From assembly GCA_964564545.1 (NCBI GenBank), contig CAZMBP010000011.1, positions 15,011 to 79,010 on the forward strand: a DNA stretch of 64,000 bases. The letters are read 5' to 3'. The translations under genes were made by a program, and so were the position numbers. Within the stretch, counting starts at the first letter, position 1; every line of letters begins with the position of its first letter. Positions 33,212 to 42,134 of the stretch are shown piece by piece. The DNA is from CAJQQY01 sp964564545. Lineage in GTDB: Bacteria; Bacteroidota; Bacteroidia; Chitinophagales; Saprospiraceae. The notes below the pieces were generated by a model. The model worked only from the letters and a program-made list of their open reading frames with translations. It had not been told where the DNA came from and did no database searches.

Positions 33212-33850
33212 TTATTTTTTTTTGAAAAAATTAAAAATGATGGGTTGTAGTATTCCTACCAACAAACCAAGAATCAAAAAGACAATCATTCCCGAAAAAA
33301 TAAATCCGTAATTTTTTTTCACCCAAGGTATTTCACCAAAGAAAAATCCAAGCAATAAGTAAACGGCAATCCAAAGGAACCCACCTATTATATTATATAA
33401 AGTAAACCTCCGAAAATTCATGGATGAAATACCTGCTACAAAAGGAACAAAGGAACGGAAAAAAGGAATAAATCGACTGGCCACAATCGCTTTGTCCCCA
33501 TGTTTTTTAAAAAAAATAAATGATTGTTCTAGATATTGATTCCTCTGCGATTTTTCTTTTTTTAAAAATCTAACCCCCAAGAAATGACCTATTAGGTAAT
33601 TGGATGTATTCCCTAATATCGATGCAAATGATAATAATAAAAGGAGTATGGATAAATTTAATTCTCCTGATGCCGCCATGATTCCAGCAGAAAATAGAAT
33701 AGCATCTCCTGGGAAAAAAGTGACCACCACTAATCCTGTTTCGATAAAAATAATCGTAAAAAGGATCAAGTATACTAAGGTACCATAGGTCGTGATTAAT
33801 TCTCCAATTACTTCATCCGCATTCAACATTAATTCAATAAATTCTCCCAT
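33212..33850 (-). CDS. DedA family membrane protein
   Basis: 212 aa with four to five membrane helices and the DedA (SNARE-associated/VTT) signatures: ETGLVVVTFFPGDAILFSAG, the G-N-x-x-x-Y-x-x-G-x-x-x-G segment (GNTSNYLIGHFLG), and ASRFIPFFRSFVPFVAGISSM with the conserved Arg residues. DedA proteins act in phospholipid or undecaprenyl-phosphate flipping and membrane homeostasis. It starts 46 bp after the stop of the upstream gene at 33897-34403; the two may be co-transcribed. Confidence 0.92.
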   Translation of the reverse strand: MGEFIELMLNADEVIGELITTYGTLVYLILFTIIFIETGLVVVTFFPGDAILFSAGIMAASGELNLSILLLLLSFASILGNTSNYLIGHFLGVRFLKKEKSQRNQYLEQSFIFFKKHGDKAIVASRFIPFFRSFVPFVAGISSMNFRRFTLYNIIGGFLWIAVYLLLGFFFGEIPWVKKNYGFIFSGMIVFLILGLLVGILQPIIFNFFKKK

Positions 33851-33896
33851 GGTAATCTAGTTCTCGTAGGCGGGAATAAAAGGCTGAAATCGCTTT

Positions 33897-34403
33897 TTAT
33901 TCCTTGTTATTATTAAATCCAATAGTACGATGATTGATATCTAAACCTTCCCATTCTGTCATAGACTTCAAAAAAGTAACTACGTGAGAAGTGATCATTT
34001 CTTCATTCAAATCACGAGGACATAAAATATCAATTTGTCGAGGTTCTTCTCTGGCTACTACATTTTCAATGGTTGGGAAACTGATCAAAACGGAAACTTT
34101 TCCAGAATAAATTTGTGTATAAAATAAATATCCTCCTTCCTTAATAAAAGGGTGTTTGACTTTACCTAATTTTTCTGAAATTCCACTTTTCCTTTTTTCA
34201 AAATAGAGAAATACTAGTTCCATCCCATCGATTTTTTCTTCCTTCCCTACCGTGGCTTTCATTTTGGTATTATTTCTAATAGTCGAAAGCGTATCATAAA
34301 TAAGATCTTTGGTTAGATTCCAATCCGCTCTATTTTGATTGACTTTTTTTAAAACCTTGCGGTATTTTTTCAGTTGGAGTTTGACTTCTTCGAGGTTCAT
34401 CAT
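33897..34403 (-). CDS. Conserved hypothetical protein, 168 aa
   Basis: Cytoplasmic, no signal or TM. An N-terminal helix (LEEVKLQLKKYRKVLKKVNQ) precedes a mixed alpha/beta part with a YLFYTQIYSGKVSVLISFPTIENV hairpin-like strand pair, and it ends in an acidic Trp-containing helix. I recognise no family. It lies upstream of dedA on the same strand. Confidence 0.65.
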   Translation of the reverse strand: MMNLEEVKLQLKKYRKVLKKVNQNRADWNLTKDLIYDTLSTIRNNTKMKATVGKEEKIDGMELVFLYFEKRKSGISEKLGKVKHPFIKEGGYLFYTQIYSGKVSVLISFPTIENVVAREEPRQIDILCPRDLNEEMITSHVVTFLKSMTEWEGLDINHRTIGFNNNKE

Positions 34404-34938
34404 ATTTTATAAATGGTTATTGTTTTTGAAACAACTTCAATCAAATATCAGGCTTGATTAAAAAGGGAATGATGATGGAAATCAATTATGATGGGTGATT
34501 TTTAACAGCAGTTTTTAATTTTTTATAGTTGAACTTTTAACAAGTAGGATAAGCCATTAAGTTGTTCTTTTATGGTAATCAGGAAATGATGATTACTTCT
34601 TTTGAACAAGCACTTAAAGGAGAGGTGCTCTATGCTAAAATTTCATTTAATGTCATTGATTAGCATTAGATGTTTAGGTAGAATGGTATTGGGAATAGAA
34701 ATATTATGGTTAATAAAAACTTAAATATTTACTAAAATGAAGAAGATGCTGAACTAGGATTGGAATATAGATATTGTTATACATAGGATAATTGGATCAC
34801 AACTAAAGTTGATTTTTTTACGTTTTAAAAAAATGATTTTTAAACCTTTTCTTCCTACTGAAATCTATTTTAGCCAACTTATATTTTTTGAGGTTAGCTA
34901 AAATAGAAAAGAAATGGGGAATAAAATTTACATAGCTT
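34404..34938. other. 535-bp intergenic region with one hairpin
   Basis: It contains only very short frames. Near its right end CTATTTTAGC (34865) pairs with GCTAAAATAG (34897-34906) around a 22-nt loop. The inner AGGTTAGCTAAA resembles the arm AGGTCAGCTAAA of the coxDE-flanking elements, so this may be a decayed copy. It presumably carries the promoter of the following hydrolase gene. Confidence 0.5.
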
Positions 34939-35868
34939 ATGCATTTGAAAAGAAACCTTTGGATTTTATTTTTTTCACTTTTTACCCTGACCATTTTTGG
35001 ACAAAATGTGATTGAACTAGGCATTCCATGTACGGACTCGCATGAAGAATTGAAACCTCTTCGTGAACTTGTTGATAGAGATTTGCAAGCGCAGTTAGTA
35101 GTTCAATTGAAAGCAAATAGAAAATGGAGGAAGCTAATTGACAATAAGAAAATGTCTGTTGGGTTGGTGGATTTACGTGATTTGAAAAATGTCAAATTTG
35201 CTCAAGTAAATGGAAACAATATGATGTACGCAGCAAGCCTTCCAAAGATTGCTGTACTTCTTGCATCAATGGATGCCATTGAAAAAGGAGAACTAGAAGA
35301 GACTGCGGCAGTCAAAAAAGATATGAGATTGATGATCGCAAAATCAAACAATCAAGCTACAACTAGAATGATTGACCGAATTGGTTTTGACAAAATTAAA
35401 AGTGTTTTGATGAATCCCAAATATGAATTGTATGACAAAGATCATGGTGGCGGATTATGGGTAGGAAAAAGATATGCTGCTGCGGGGAAACGTCTTCCTG
35501 ACCCGATGAATGGATTGAGTCATGGAGCAACTGTGGAACAGGTTAGTCGTTTTTATTACCTTTTGGCTCATGGTCAATTAGTATGTTCGGATCGTTCCCA
35601 ACAGATGTTAGATATTATGGCTGATCCTAAATTACATCACAAATTTGTGAACACTTTAGATCGAATAGCTCCCGAGGCAAGAGTCTTTAGAAAATCAGGA
35701 TCATGGCGAAATTTTCATTCTGATTCTGCACTAGTTTGGGGACCAAATCGAAAATACATTTTAGTGGCACTTGTAGAAGATAGTGATGGGGAATCGATCA
35801 TTCGGAAATTAGTACTTGATGTGGAAAAAGTACTTGATAATACTTGTGATGATTTCAGTAATGGCTAA
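34939..35868 (+). CDS. Exported class A beta-lactamase-fold serine hydrolase
   Basis: 309 aa with a signal peptide (1-21). The catalytic S100-L-P-K103 (SxxK), S136-N-N138 (SxN) and K252-S-G254 motifs are all present, in the order and spacing of class A beta-lactamases and related penicillin-recognising hydrolases. The Glu166-containing omega loop of true class A enzymes (E-x-x-L-N) is not evident, so beta-lactam hydrolysis is doubtful and a peptidoglycan or other amide/ester substrate is possible. A terminator follows directly. A second, divergent family member lies at 37295-38554. Confidence 0.85.
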   Translation: MHLKRNLWILFFSLFTLTIFGQNVIELGIPCTDSHEELKPLRELVDRDLQAQLVVQLKANRKWRKLIDNKKMSVGLVDLRDLKNVKFAQVNGNNMMYAASLPKIAVLLASMDAIEKGELEETAAVKKDMRLMIAKSNNQATTRMIDRIGFDKIKSVLMNPKYELYDKDHGGGLWVGKRYAAAGKRLPDPMNGLSHGATVEQVSRFYYLLAHGQLVCSDRSQQMLDIMADPKLHHKFVNTLDRIAPEARVFRKSGSWRNFHSDSALVWGPNRKYILVALVEDSDGESIIRKLVLDVEKVLDNTCDDFSNG

Positions 35869-35900
35869 GCTAGTTAGTGGTAATTAATCATCTAAAATAA

Positions 35901-35937
35901 AATCCAAGGTTAGTAACTAACTTTGGATTTTTTATTT
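35901..35937 (+). terminator. Intrinsic terminator of the serine hydrolase gene
   Basis: AATCCAAGGTTAGT pairs with ACTAACTTTGGATT (one G-T) and is followed by TTTTATTTT, 33 bp after the stop. Confidence 0.85.
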
Positions 35938-36140
35938 TAAACAACTTCTTTATTTACACCTGGGCTTTGAGTAGTTGGAAAAAAGAAAAAAGAAAAATGA
36001 ACAATACGCTAAAATGAACGGAATCCGTTCTTGTTTATAATAAGAAAAATAAATTTGACCTTTCTAAAAAATCTGTTTAAAATGTTTTGGAGAAATTGTA
36101 ATTGATAGTTACGCACTATGATGTAATTTATCGCTTACCG

Positions 36141-36164
36141 ACTTTTTTCCTTGATGAAAAAAGT
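36141..36164. repeat. Short REP-like hairpin
   Basis: ACTTTTTTC (36141-36149) pairs with GAAAAAAGT (36156-36164) around CTTGAT. This is the kind of small ACTTTT/AAAAGT palindrome that occurs in intergenic DNA of many Bacteroidota; compare 37199-37231. Confidence 0.5.
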
Positions 36165-36207
36165 AGTAAAAAAATCAAGTCCTGATGTTGTAAGTCAACA
36201 GTTCTTT

Positions 36208-37074
36208 TTATGAGGTTACAATTGGAAATTTTTTAAAAACTTCAAATGGTAATTCTTCTTCTTTTCGCTCTTTTAGAGATTTTCTATAAACGACTAAATG
36301 GTCATTTTCAATAATGCCATAATAACAACTCCCTTCTCCTGCAAACCATGAATAGAATTCAAAAATGGAATTATTAGGGATACCAAAATCCTTTCGTTTC
36401 TCTTCGTCATCAATTAGATTGATATTAAAATCATTGACTAAAAAAACAGTTTTTCCAAAAATATAAGAAGTCATAAAAATGTCCATTTTGGGAATCAAAG
36501 TATTTTCGTCAATGTTTTCATCGCCAAAAGTGAGCGAAAGAGGAACTTCGCCATCCTTTAATATTTGACTTTTTGCCATTAATATTCGGTTGGTAAATTC
36601 TACATTTTCTGCTTCCACATTTTCCATTTTAAGTGTATCGAAAATTGTTGTGATTAACGCGAATTCTTGATTCTCTACAACATCTGTTCTTCTAAAAATC
36701 GTAGGAGGTTCAGCGGAAAAATTATAAATAGACTCAATGGCAGAAAATTTTTTCTTCTCTGTTTTTTCCTCTAAAATGGTTTCAAAAATCAGCGAGTGAG
36801 CAGTAGTGATTTTATCATTTTTAAAAAGTAAATAACAATTATTTGAATTGTAATCTGAACATTGATTTTTGTCTACCACTATTTTGATTTCATCTTTGGA
36901 ATATTCTTGGAGGGTTCCCCAACATTCGCCATTCCCATATCTTTCGATTTTTTCTTTGGAAAATTTTTCTAATTTGTAACCAAAGATATATTCATCAGTA
37001 GGAATAAATTCAGAATTTTGGCTACAGCTGATGAGGAATAAAATCAGGAAAAGGAATATTGTTTTTTTCATCAT
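36208..37074 (-). CDS. Hypothetical lipoprotein, 288 aa
   Basis: A lipoprotein signal MMKKTIFLFLILFLISC17 starts the protein. The mature part is acidic and Lys-rich with several Cys (CWGT, QCSDYNSNNCYLLF, SCYYGI), suggesting disulfides. I recognise no family. A long stretch (about 110-230) alternates strands and charged loops. It stands alone on the minus strand, with a REP-like hairpin on each side. Confidence 0.65.
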   Translation of the reverse strand: MMKKTIFLFLILFLISCSQNSEFIPTDEYIFGYKLEKFSKEKIERYGNGECWGTLQEYSKDEIKIVVDKNQCSDYNSNNCYLLFKNDKITTAHSLIFETILEEKTEKKKFSAIESIYNFSAEPPTIFRRTDVVENQEFALITTIFDTLKMENVEAENVEFTNRILMAKSQILKDGEVPLSLTFGDENIDENTLIPKMDIFMTSYIFGKTVFLVNDFNINLIDDEEKRKDFGIPNNSIFEFYSWFAGEGSCYYGIIENDHLVVYRKSLKERKEEELPFEVFKKFPIVTS

Positions 37075-37198
37075 TTCATTTTTTTGTTCAAAGTGATTTT
37101 ACATTGTGGTGCAGATAAATACGTGGCGGGTTTGGAATGGCGAAAAACGAGGGTGCGGGTGCCAGCATGGTGGAATAGCGTTTTTTTCGCCTTGATTT

Positions 37199-37231
37199 TT
37201 GGTTACTTTTCATCTAAGGAAAAGTAACCAA
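37199..37231. repeat. REP-like hairpin GGTTACTTTTC
   Basis: TTGGTTACTTTTC (37199-37211) pairs perfectly with GAAAAGTAACCAA (37219-37231) around a 7-nt loop. The GGTTACTTTT...AAAAGTAACC palindrome is widely dispersed in Bacteroidota genomes. It lies between two minus-strand genes. Confidence 0.75.
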
Positions 37232-37294
37232 TCCTATTTTGAAAGTAGAATTTTTAACCCAAACACCTAAATTCATTTAGAACCATTTTTTTAA

Positions 37295-38554
37295 CTATGA
37301 CTCTCTAACTATTTTATCAATTTTTCCAGCCAACATATTATGATCAATATTTGAATTTTTTCTCAAAACATTTGTCATTAAAACTACCAAGTAAGTATTG
37401 CCGTCAGGCTGTTCTACGATAGCAACAGAATTCATATAATTTTTGACATTGCCTTTGTATTTTCCACAACCTCCTCCCCTGCTACGGTCACAACTATACA
37501 AACTTCCTGACTTAAAATATAAGGCGGCATCTCTCAATTTTCGATTGGCTCCATAGCGAATTCTTCGGTCAGTCATATACATCAAACGTTTGATTTCCAA
37601 ACTGGAAAGATAGTCTACGATTACTCCTCGTTCGAGCGCCACCAAAAATTTCATTAAGCCAAGTGGTGAACCTGCACTTCCTCCTTTGCCTGGAATAATT
37701 CCTGAGGCACCACGAGTAAACATCGTTCCTAGTCGCCATTCATTATGCCCAATCCCCAAAGTGCGTAACGGCGTATTGACGACTTCTAATTGCAAATCCA
37801 TTAAGACGGTTCTGGACGTTTCTTTAAAATACTCATCTGCTGCTTCTTGGGTCAATGTAGGGTAGTCTTTTCCAAATGCATTCATCAAAATGGCTTCTCT
37901 CCATACGATGGAAGCTGCGCCATTATTACTCACCGACATCATGTGATCGATCCATTCGTAAAGAGTGAAAACATCTCGTGGAGCAACTTGTCGTTTGACT
38001 AGTTTCTTAGTTTCGATATTAAAGAATGGAACGGTATGCTCGTCATAAATTCCCCATTGCCCAGCCTTGACCGAGCGAGTTCTCATCAGTTCTTTTCGTA
38101 GCTCAAAGGAGTCGGGATAAATCTTACTTAACTCATTAAAAAAACCAACGGCAATGGCTAACTTTCCAACACTTCCTGGTTGAAAATACCGAGTCTCTTG
38201 ATGTGCAGCATAGCGAGTTGGCTTGCCTTCCGAGACATCCATCAAGGCAACAGAATAGCTTTCATGCAAATTTGGAAATAGGTCTTCCAGCTTTTTTTGT
38301 AGCGCTGAATCACGTTGGAACAACGCAGCAGCATCGTCTCGAAAAACAGTTGGTAAATTTAATTTTATCTCCTTGATAGATTTTGTGGCTCCTTTGATTA
38401 ATTTTCTTCCAGATAGATCACCATTCTCGATGAGTTGCAATCTTTTTAATCTTTTGATACCTGTCGATTCATAACCATCAATAGGATATTCGATCTCTGG
38501 TATATCAAATCCAAAACAAAAAATGGAAATAAGTAGGATTATTTTGAGTTTCAT
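37295..38554 (-). CDS. Exported penicillin-recognising serine hydrolase
   Basis: 419 aa with an N-terminal signal-like segment (1-16). SxxK is S128-V-G-K131, SxN lies in MMSVSNNGAA, and KSG in YFKSGSLYSC, so the catalytic set is complete. A late Cys cluster (SCDRSRGGGCGKYKG) around residue 355-370 is unusual. It resembles class A beta-lactamase-like or PBP4-type D-Ala carboxypeptidase-fold enzymes of unknown substrate. It is the gene after the dikinase-like gene on the same strand (53 bp gap), so the two probably form an operon. Confidence 0.8.
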   Translation of the reverse strand: MKLKIILLISIFCFGFDIPEIEYPIDGYESTGIKRLKRLQLIENGDLSGRKLIKGATKSIKEIKLNLPTVFRDDAAALFQRDSALQKKLEDLFPNLHESYSVALMDVSEGKPTRYAAHQETRYFQPGSVGKLAIAVGFFNELSKIYPDSFELRKELMRTRSVKAGQWGIYDEHTVPFFNIETKKLVKRQVAPRDVFTLYEWIDHMMSVSNNGAASIVWREAILMNAFGKDYPTLTQEAADEYFKETSRTVLMDLQLEVVNTPLRTLGIGHNEWRLGTMFTRGASGIIPGKGGSAGSPLGLMKFLVALERGVIVDYLSSLEIKRLMYMTDRRIRYGANRKLRDAALYFKSGSLYSCDRSRGGGCGKYKGNVKNYMNSVAIVEQPDGNTYLVVLMTNVLRKNSNIDHNMLAGKIDKIVRES

Positions 38555-38607
38555 TTTCTAATTATTTTTTTCTTAGACAAATCCTATGTTAGCCCCGAAG
38601 GATTTGT

Positions 38608-41600
38608 TTAAGTATTATTATTTCTTGAAAAAAAAGCAACTAAACCAAGCATAACTATGCTTAACACTCCAACTAATATTAAGTAATAAAAGAAGTTTGT
38701 TTTGGAATTATTTTCCATGATTGTTTCAGCGTTTTCTTCTATCGTTGTTGGATCAACTTCTTCCAATGCTTTACTTTTTATTTCTCCTTGAATATTGACA
38801 GCTTGCTCTTCTGGTAATTTTGGAGTAATTGAATCAAGATAAGCAGATGCTTTGGCATTTTTATTTTCTACAAAAGGACGTATTTGGAAGAGCCATATTT
38901 GGTCATCTTTAAAACCTAATTCAATATCAAATGGCCCTTCCGATTCGACTCCTGGAATGGTGGGCAAAATTCTATTGACATCATTGGTAAGTATTCGAAT
39001 GGAATCTAAATTATTTTTTTTCAAAATGGATTTTTCGAAAGTAGCGGCATTTTTCGAAGTTCCTCCAGTCGTTGGAAGTCGTCGATAAAATGGTTCGCGA
39101 GCAGGTGAAAGTAAAATGTTTTTTCCATCTGGTTTTAATAAATAAGACTCAGCAGCTTGCCCATCCACAGCACCTCCAGCACCTCGACTAAAGGCAACGG
39201 TGATGTCATCATCATCTCCAGAAGTAATTCCTTTGGTAATCAAAACACCTGAATATTCTACATCCACACTCGGAATAATCAAAATGGAAGGATAAACATT
39301 TTCAGGATTGAGCAAATATTTTTGCCGCCATTTATAACTTCGTTCGGTGTAAGGCGATGCCCAAACTTTTCGAATACCTTGCAAAATTTTATCTTCATCC
39401 AATACATTGAAAAGTGTCAAATTTAGTCCAGCTCCTGTAAAATCCTTAAGGTCTTCCATGTTGGTATCACTTCGTACAAAAACAGGAACAGTTCCCATTT
39501 CACTACCCAATGCATCATTGAAAGCTTGTTTTAAATCAGCCACAAAATCAGGTGAAAGTTGAATTTTTTGGATCGCCGCTCTAAACGTTTCCAATTCTTG
39601 GAGCAAGAATTTTTCTGCGTCTATTTCATTATCTATTTCACTAGCTTTTGTAAATGCATTGTTGAGAAACTCCCAAAATGTACTATCAGAATCAGGCATA
39701 GATTGGTTCATGTGCTGTCTAAAAATACTAAATGGAATCACAATACCTTCGACAACTTTATCTGGAAACATTTCTTTGAGCTGTCCTAAGTTAGCTGCTT
39801 TTGGTCCACAAATTTTTCCTGAGTCTTTGGATTTTACCTCTCTCATATTTAAAACGGCGGTATCATCCAATTCGATTTGATCAGTTGGAACTTCGATTTT
39901 TTCTTCGCTCCTTTTTTTAACTTCGAATAATTTTCGTTCCTCGGCAGATAAATCTTTTTCAAGTTTTATGATAACGGTTCCTTTATTGGACACAGCAAAA
40001 AAGACTTTTTCTCCTGAATATTTTTTTAGTGCTTGAAGGTTTTTTTCAGACAAAACTGCATTAGGAATTCCAAGGTTTCGAGCTAACAGTTGAACATGAG
40101 AAACCATATTTCCTTCTGTCACCGTGGCAATTCCTGCGACAGGTTTTAGATCAGATGAAGGGCTGTGAAAAATATAAATTTTGTCTTTAGAAACTTCTAC
40201 TTCCTCTGACGACCCAGTAACGACAACCAGCTCACCCAAGGCATAACCAGGATTTAAACCTCGAAAGCTACTTTGGTTGGACAGATCTAAAATTTGATTA
40301 GAAAAGTTGGCTTCTTTGGCAACTGCATTCCCTAATTCACTCACCGCATTTCCAAAAGGCAAAAGAATTGATGCTCTAATTTTGTTATCAAAAAAACCAT
40401 ACGCTAATGGTTCAAAACCATTGTATAACTCCACCACGTTTTTATAAATTCCGCGAGTTGTTCCTGCGCCCCACTCTACTAACCGACGCGCTTGTTCATG
40501 CCAGTTGACCAGGGTATTCAATTTGATTTCGTCAGTTTCTGGCAAAGAGATTCGTGATTCAATTTTCTCCCATTCCCACATTTCTAAATAACCACAACCC
40601 GCGCTTGCTTTGGCTAAATAATAGGTTTTTTCCATCATCTCCCGAAAGGTTGTTGGTTTCCATTTAGAGACATCCTTAATGAGAATACCTTCCAAAGCAA
40701 TTGAAATATCTAGAAGTGCTAACCTAGCGGTGCGGCTTTTGATTTCAATGATTTCTTTTCGAATTTCAAATAATTTTTCAGCAGCCGCTTTTACTTTTTC
40801 GACACTATAATCATTGTTTTTAAAGGTATAAATATATTGGTCTAATGATTTTCGGATGTCGCTTTTTGTTGATAATCGTTTAACGTATTTATCGAGGGTA
40901 TATAATTGCATCGGGCGATAAATGATTTCCATATCACTAATCATCTTTTCAAAATTACGAAGATTAGCAGCATCTAATTTTTCTTTATGCTGTTCTTTAA
41001 AAGCAATACTTGCTGCAAGATCTGTAACATCAGGTTGTCCATGAATCTTTACACGTAAATTCGAAAAAGCAGGATAGCTTTCCGCAATCACCTTAGATAA
41101 TGCTCGGATATTTTGGGTGTAATTATTATCGCCAGCATGTGGAATGTCTTTTGCCGCTTCGCGAATCAAGTAAAAATTTTGATTAATTTTTCGATTACTT
41201 GCAAGGATTAATTTAAAAAAATTAATGCCCCATTCCTCTTCATCTTCTACTTGGATAGCTCCTCTATAATATTGTCCTTTTCTTAAAATCCATCCGTCGT
41301 CGATGCCTCGTAAATATTTTTCTAACTGGTATTGTTTGAGTCGGGAATGGTAGTTTTTTGAATCCCAAAAATCAGTTCGAGAAGTATTAGTAAGTATTTG
41401 TCCTAAAAAAATATGGTGATCTTCAGCTAATTTTTCCACTTCATCTTTGTAACGAGCATGTTGATTTCCTCCGATTTCATCACCGCAAGGTTCTTTAGGC
41501 ATATTGATCGTACTGTCTTTGCAGAACCAACGAATATCTTTGTAAGGCCCTCTGTCATCATTTTTATACTTTTCCAACAATGCTTTTACGACATTATTAT

Positions 41601-41673
41601 CTACCTTTTGTGCCGTAGTTTTTTGGAGGGAAATTAGTAAAAAGAAAATAATAAAAGGGACTATAAATTTCAT
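38608..41673 (-). CDS. Exported, membrane-anchored glucan-water-dikinase-like protein
   Basis: 1021 aa. A signal peptide (1-21) and a C-terminal TM helix (about 995-1013, followed by FFSRNNN) flank an extracytoplasmic body. Residues 30-480 are helix-rich and unrecognised. A PEP-utiliser mobile domain at about 485-570 carries the phospho-His in VSHVQLLARN (His526), whose SHV-x4-ARN pattern resembles plant GWD/PWD more than the TSHAA pattern of PPDK. The ATP-grasp PPDK_N domain follows (about 620-965: CGPKAANLG, VFVRSDTNMEDL, FDIELGF). His domain before ATP domain is the GWD/PWD order. There is no PEP/pyruvate barrel. Substrate unknown; how ATP would reach it outside the cytoplasm is unexplained. 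Confidence 0.75.
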   Translation of the reverse strand: MKFIVPFIIFFLLISLQKTTAQKVDNNVVKALLEKYKNDDRGPYKDIRWFCKDSTINMPKEPCGDEIGGNQHARYKDEVEKLAEDHHIFLGQILTNTSRTDFWDSKNYHSRLKQYQLEKYLRGIDDGWILRKGQYYRGAIQVEDEEEWGINFFKLILASNRKINQNFYLIREAAKDIPHAGDNNYTQNIRALSKVIAESYPAFSNLRVKIHGQPDVTDLAASIAFKEQHKEKLDAANLRNFEKMISDMEIIYRPMQLYTLDKYVKRLSTKSDIRKSLDQYIYTFKNNDYSVEKVKAAAEKLFEIRKEIIEIKSRTARLALLDISIALEGILIKDVSKWKPTTFREMMEKTYYLAKASAGCGYLEMWEWEKIESRISLPETDEIKLNTLVNWHEQARRLVEWGAGTTRGIYKNVVELYNGFEPLAYGFFDNKIRASILLPFGNAVSELGNAVAKEANFSNQILDLSNQSSFRGLNPGYALGELVVVTGSSEEVEVSKDKIYIFHSPSSDLKPVAGIATVTEGNMVSHVQLLARNLGIPNAVLSEKNLQALKKYSGEKVFFAVSNKGTVIIKLEKDLSAEERKLFEVKKRSEEKIEVPTDQIELDDTAVLNMREVKSKDSGKICGPKAANLGQLKEMFPDKVVEGIVIPFSIFRQHMNQSMPDSDSTFWEFLNNAFTKASEIDNEIDAEKFLLQELETFRAAIQKIQLSPDFVADLKQAFNDALGSEMGTVPVFVRSDTNMEDLKDFTGAGLNLTLFNVLDEDKILQGIRKVWASPYTERSYKWRQKYLLNPENVYPSILIIPSVDVEYSGVLITKGITSGDDDDITVAFSRGAGGAVDGQAAESYLLKPDGKNILLSPAREPFYRRLPTTGGTSKNAATFEKSILKKNNLDSIRILTNDVNRILPTIPGVESEGPFDIELGFKDDQIWLFQIRPFVENKNAKASAYLDSITPKLPEEQAVNIQGEIKSKALEEVDPTTIEENAETIMENNSKTNFFYYLILVGVLSIVMLGLVAFFSRNNNT

Positions 41674-41740
41674 GAGTTACGGTTTTGCAAATGGCTTATG
41701 ATTAATTTGAAAGACAATTTTTTAAATGGAGTAGAGATTA

Positions 41741-41946
41741 AATAACCTACCTGTATGAAGAGACTATTTTAAATATAAAAAATTAGTGCATACCCTGAAG
41801 TACGAACTCACTTTTTATGAAATCATATTGAAAAAGAAATCTTCAGGTGGGTAGGTTATGTATTTCCTACTCAGTAAAGTGGAGCTGAGAATTAAGCAGT
41901 TAATTAAATTTGTGCTATAGATGAATTTGATTAACTGCTTAAGTTC
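41741..41946. other. Two stacked hairpins between porP and the dikinase-like gene
   Basis: Arms AATAACCTACC-tg-tatGAAG (41741-41760) and their complement (41841-41860) form a long-range stem. Next to it, a 23-bp nearly perfect stem at 41889-41946 has TTAAGCAGTTAAT paired with ATTAACTGCTTAA around TGTGCTATAGATG. Together they fill most of a 461-bp gap. Neither has a T-tract in the minus direction, so a simple terminator is unlikely; an RNA regulatory leader or decayed element is possible. Confidence 0.6.
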
Positions 41947-42134
41947 TTGTCCATAATTATTTTGACCAAGTACTTATATTATTCTCTTTAAATTGTGAAG
42001 GAAAGGTAGTTAAAAAATGCTATCAAAAAAAAGCTTTTTCTTTTTTTTTGAGTAGTTATGCCTTAACCTCTAGATGACCTTATTTAATTCCTCGTCAGTT
42101 TGTTGTGGGTAGCTGATTTTCTTAATGAAGTTGT

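Noticed and set aside
38608..41673. Pyruvate phosphate dikinase or PEP synthase
   Set aside because: The His domain precedes the ATP-grasp domain, the PEP/pyruvate TIM barrel is missing, and the protein has a signal peptide and C-terminal TM.
41889..41946. tRNA-like cloverleaf
   Set aside because: It is a single long stem with a 13-nt loop and lacks the T-loop and D-loop motifs; no tRNA was found anywhere in the window.
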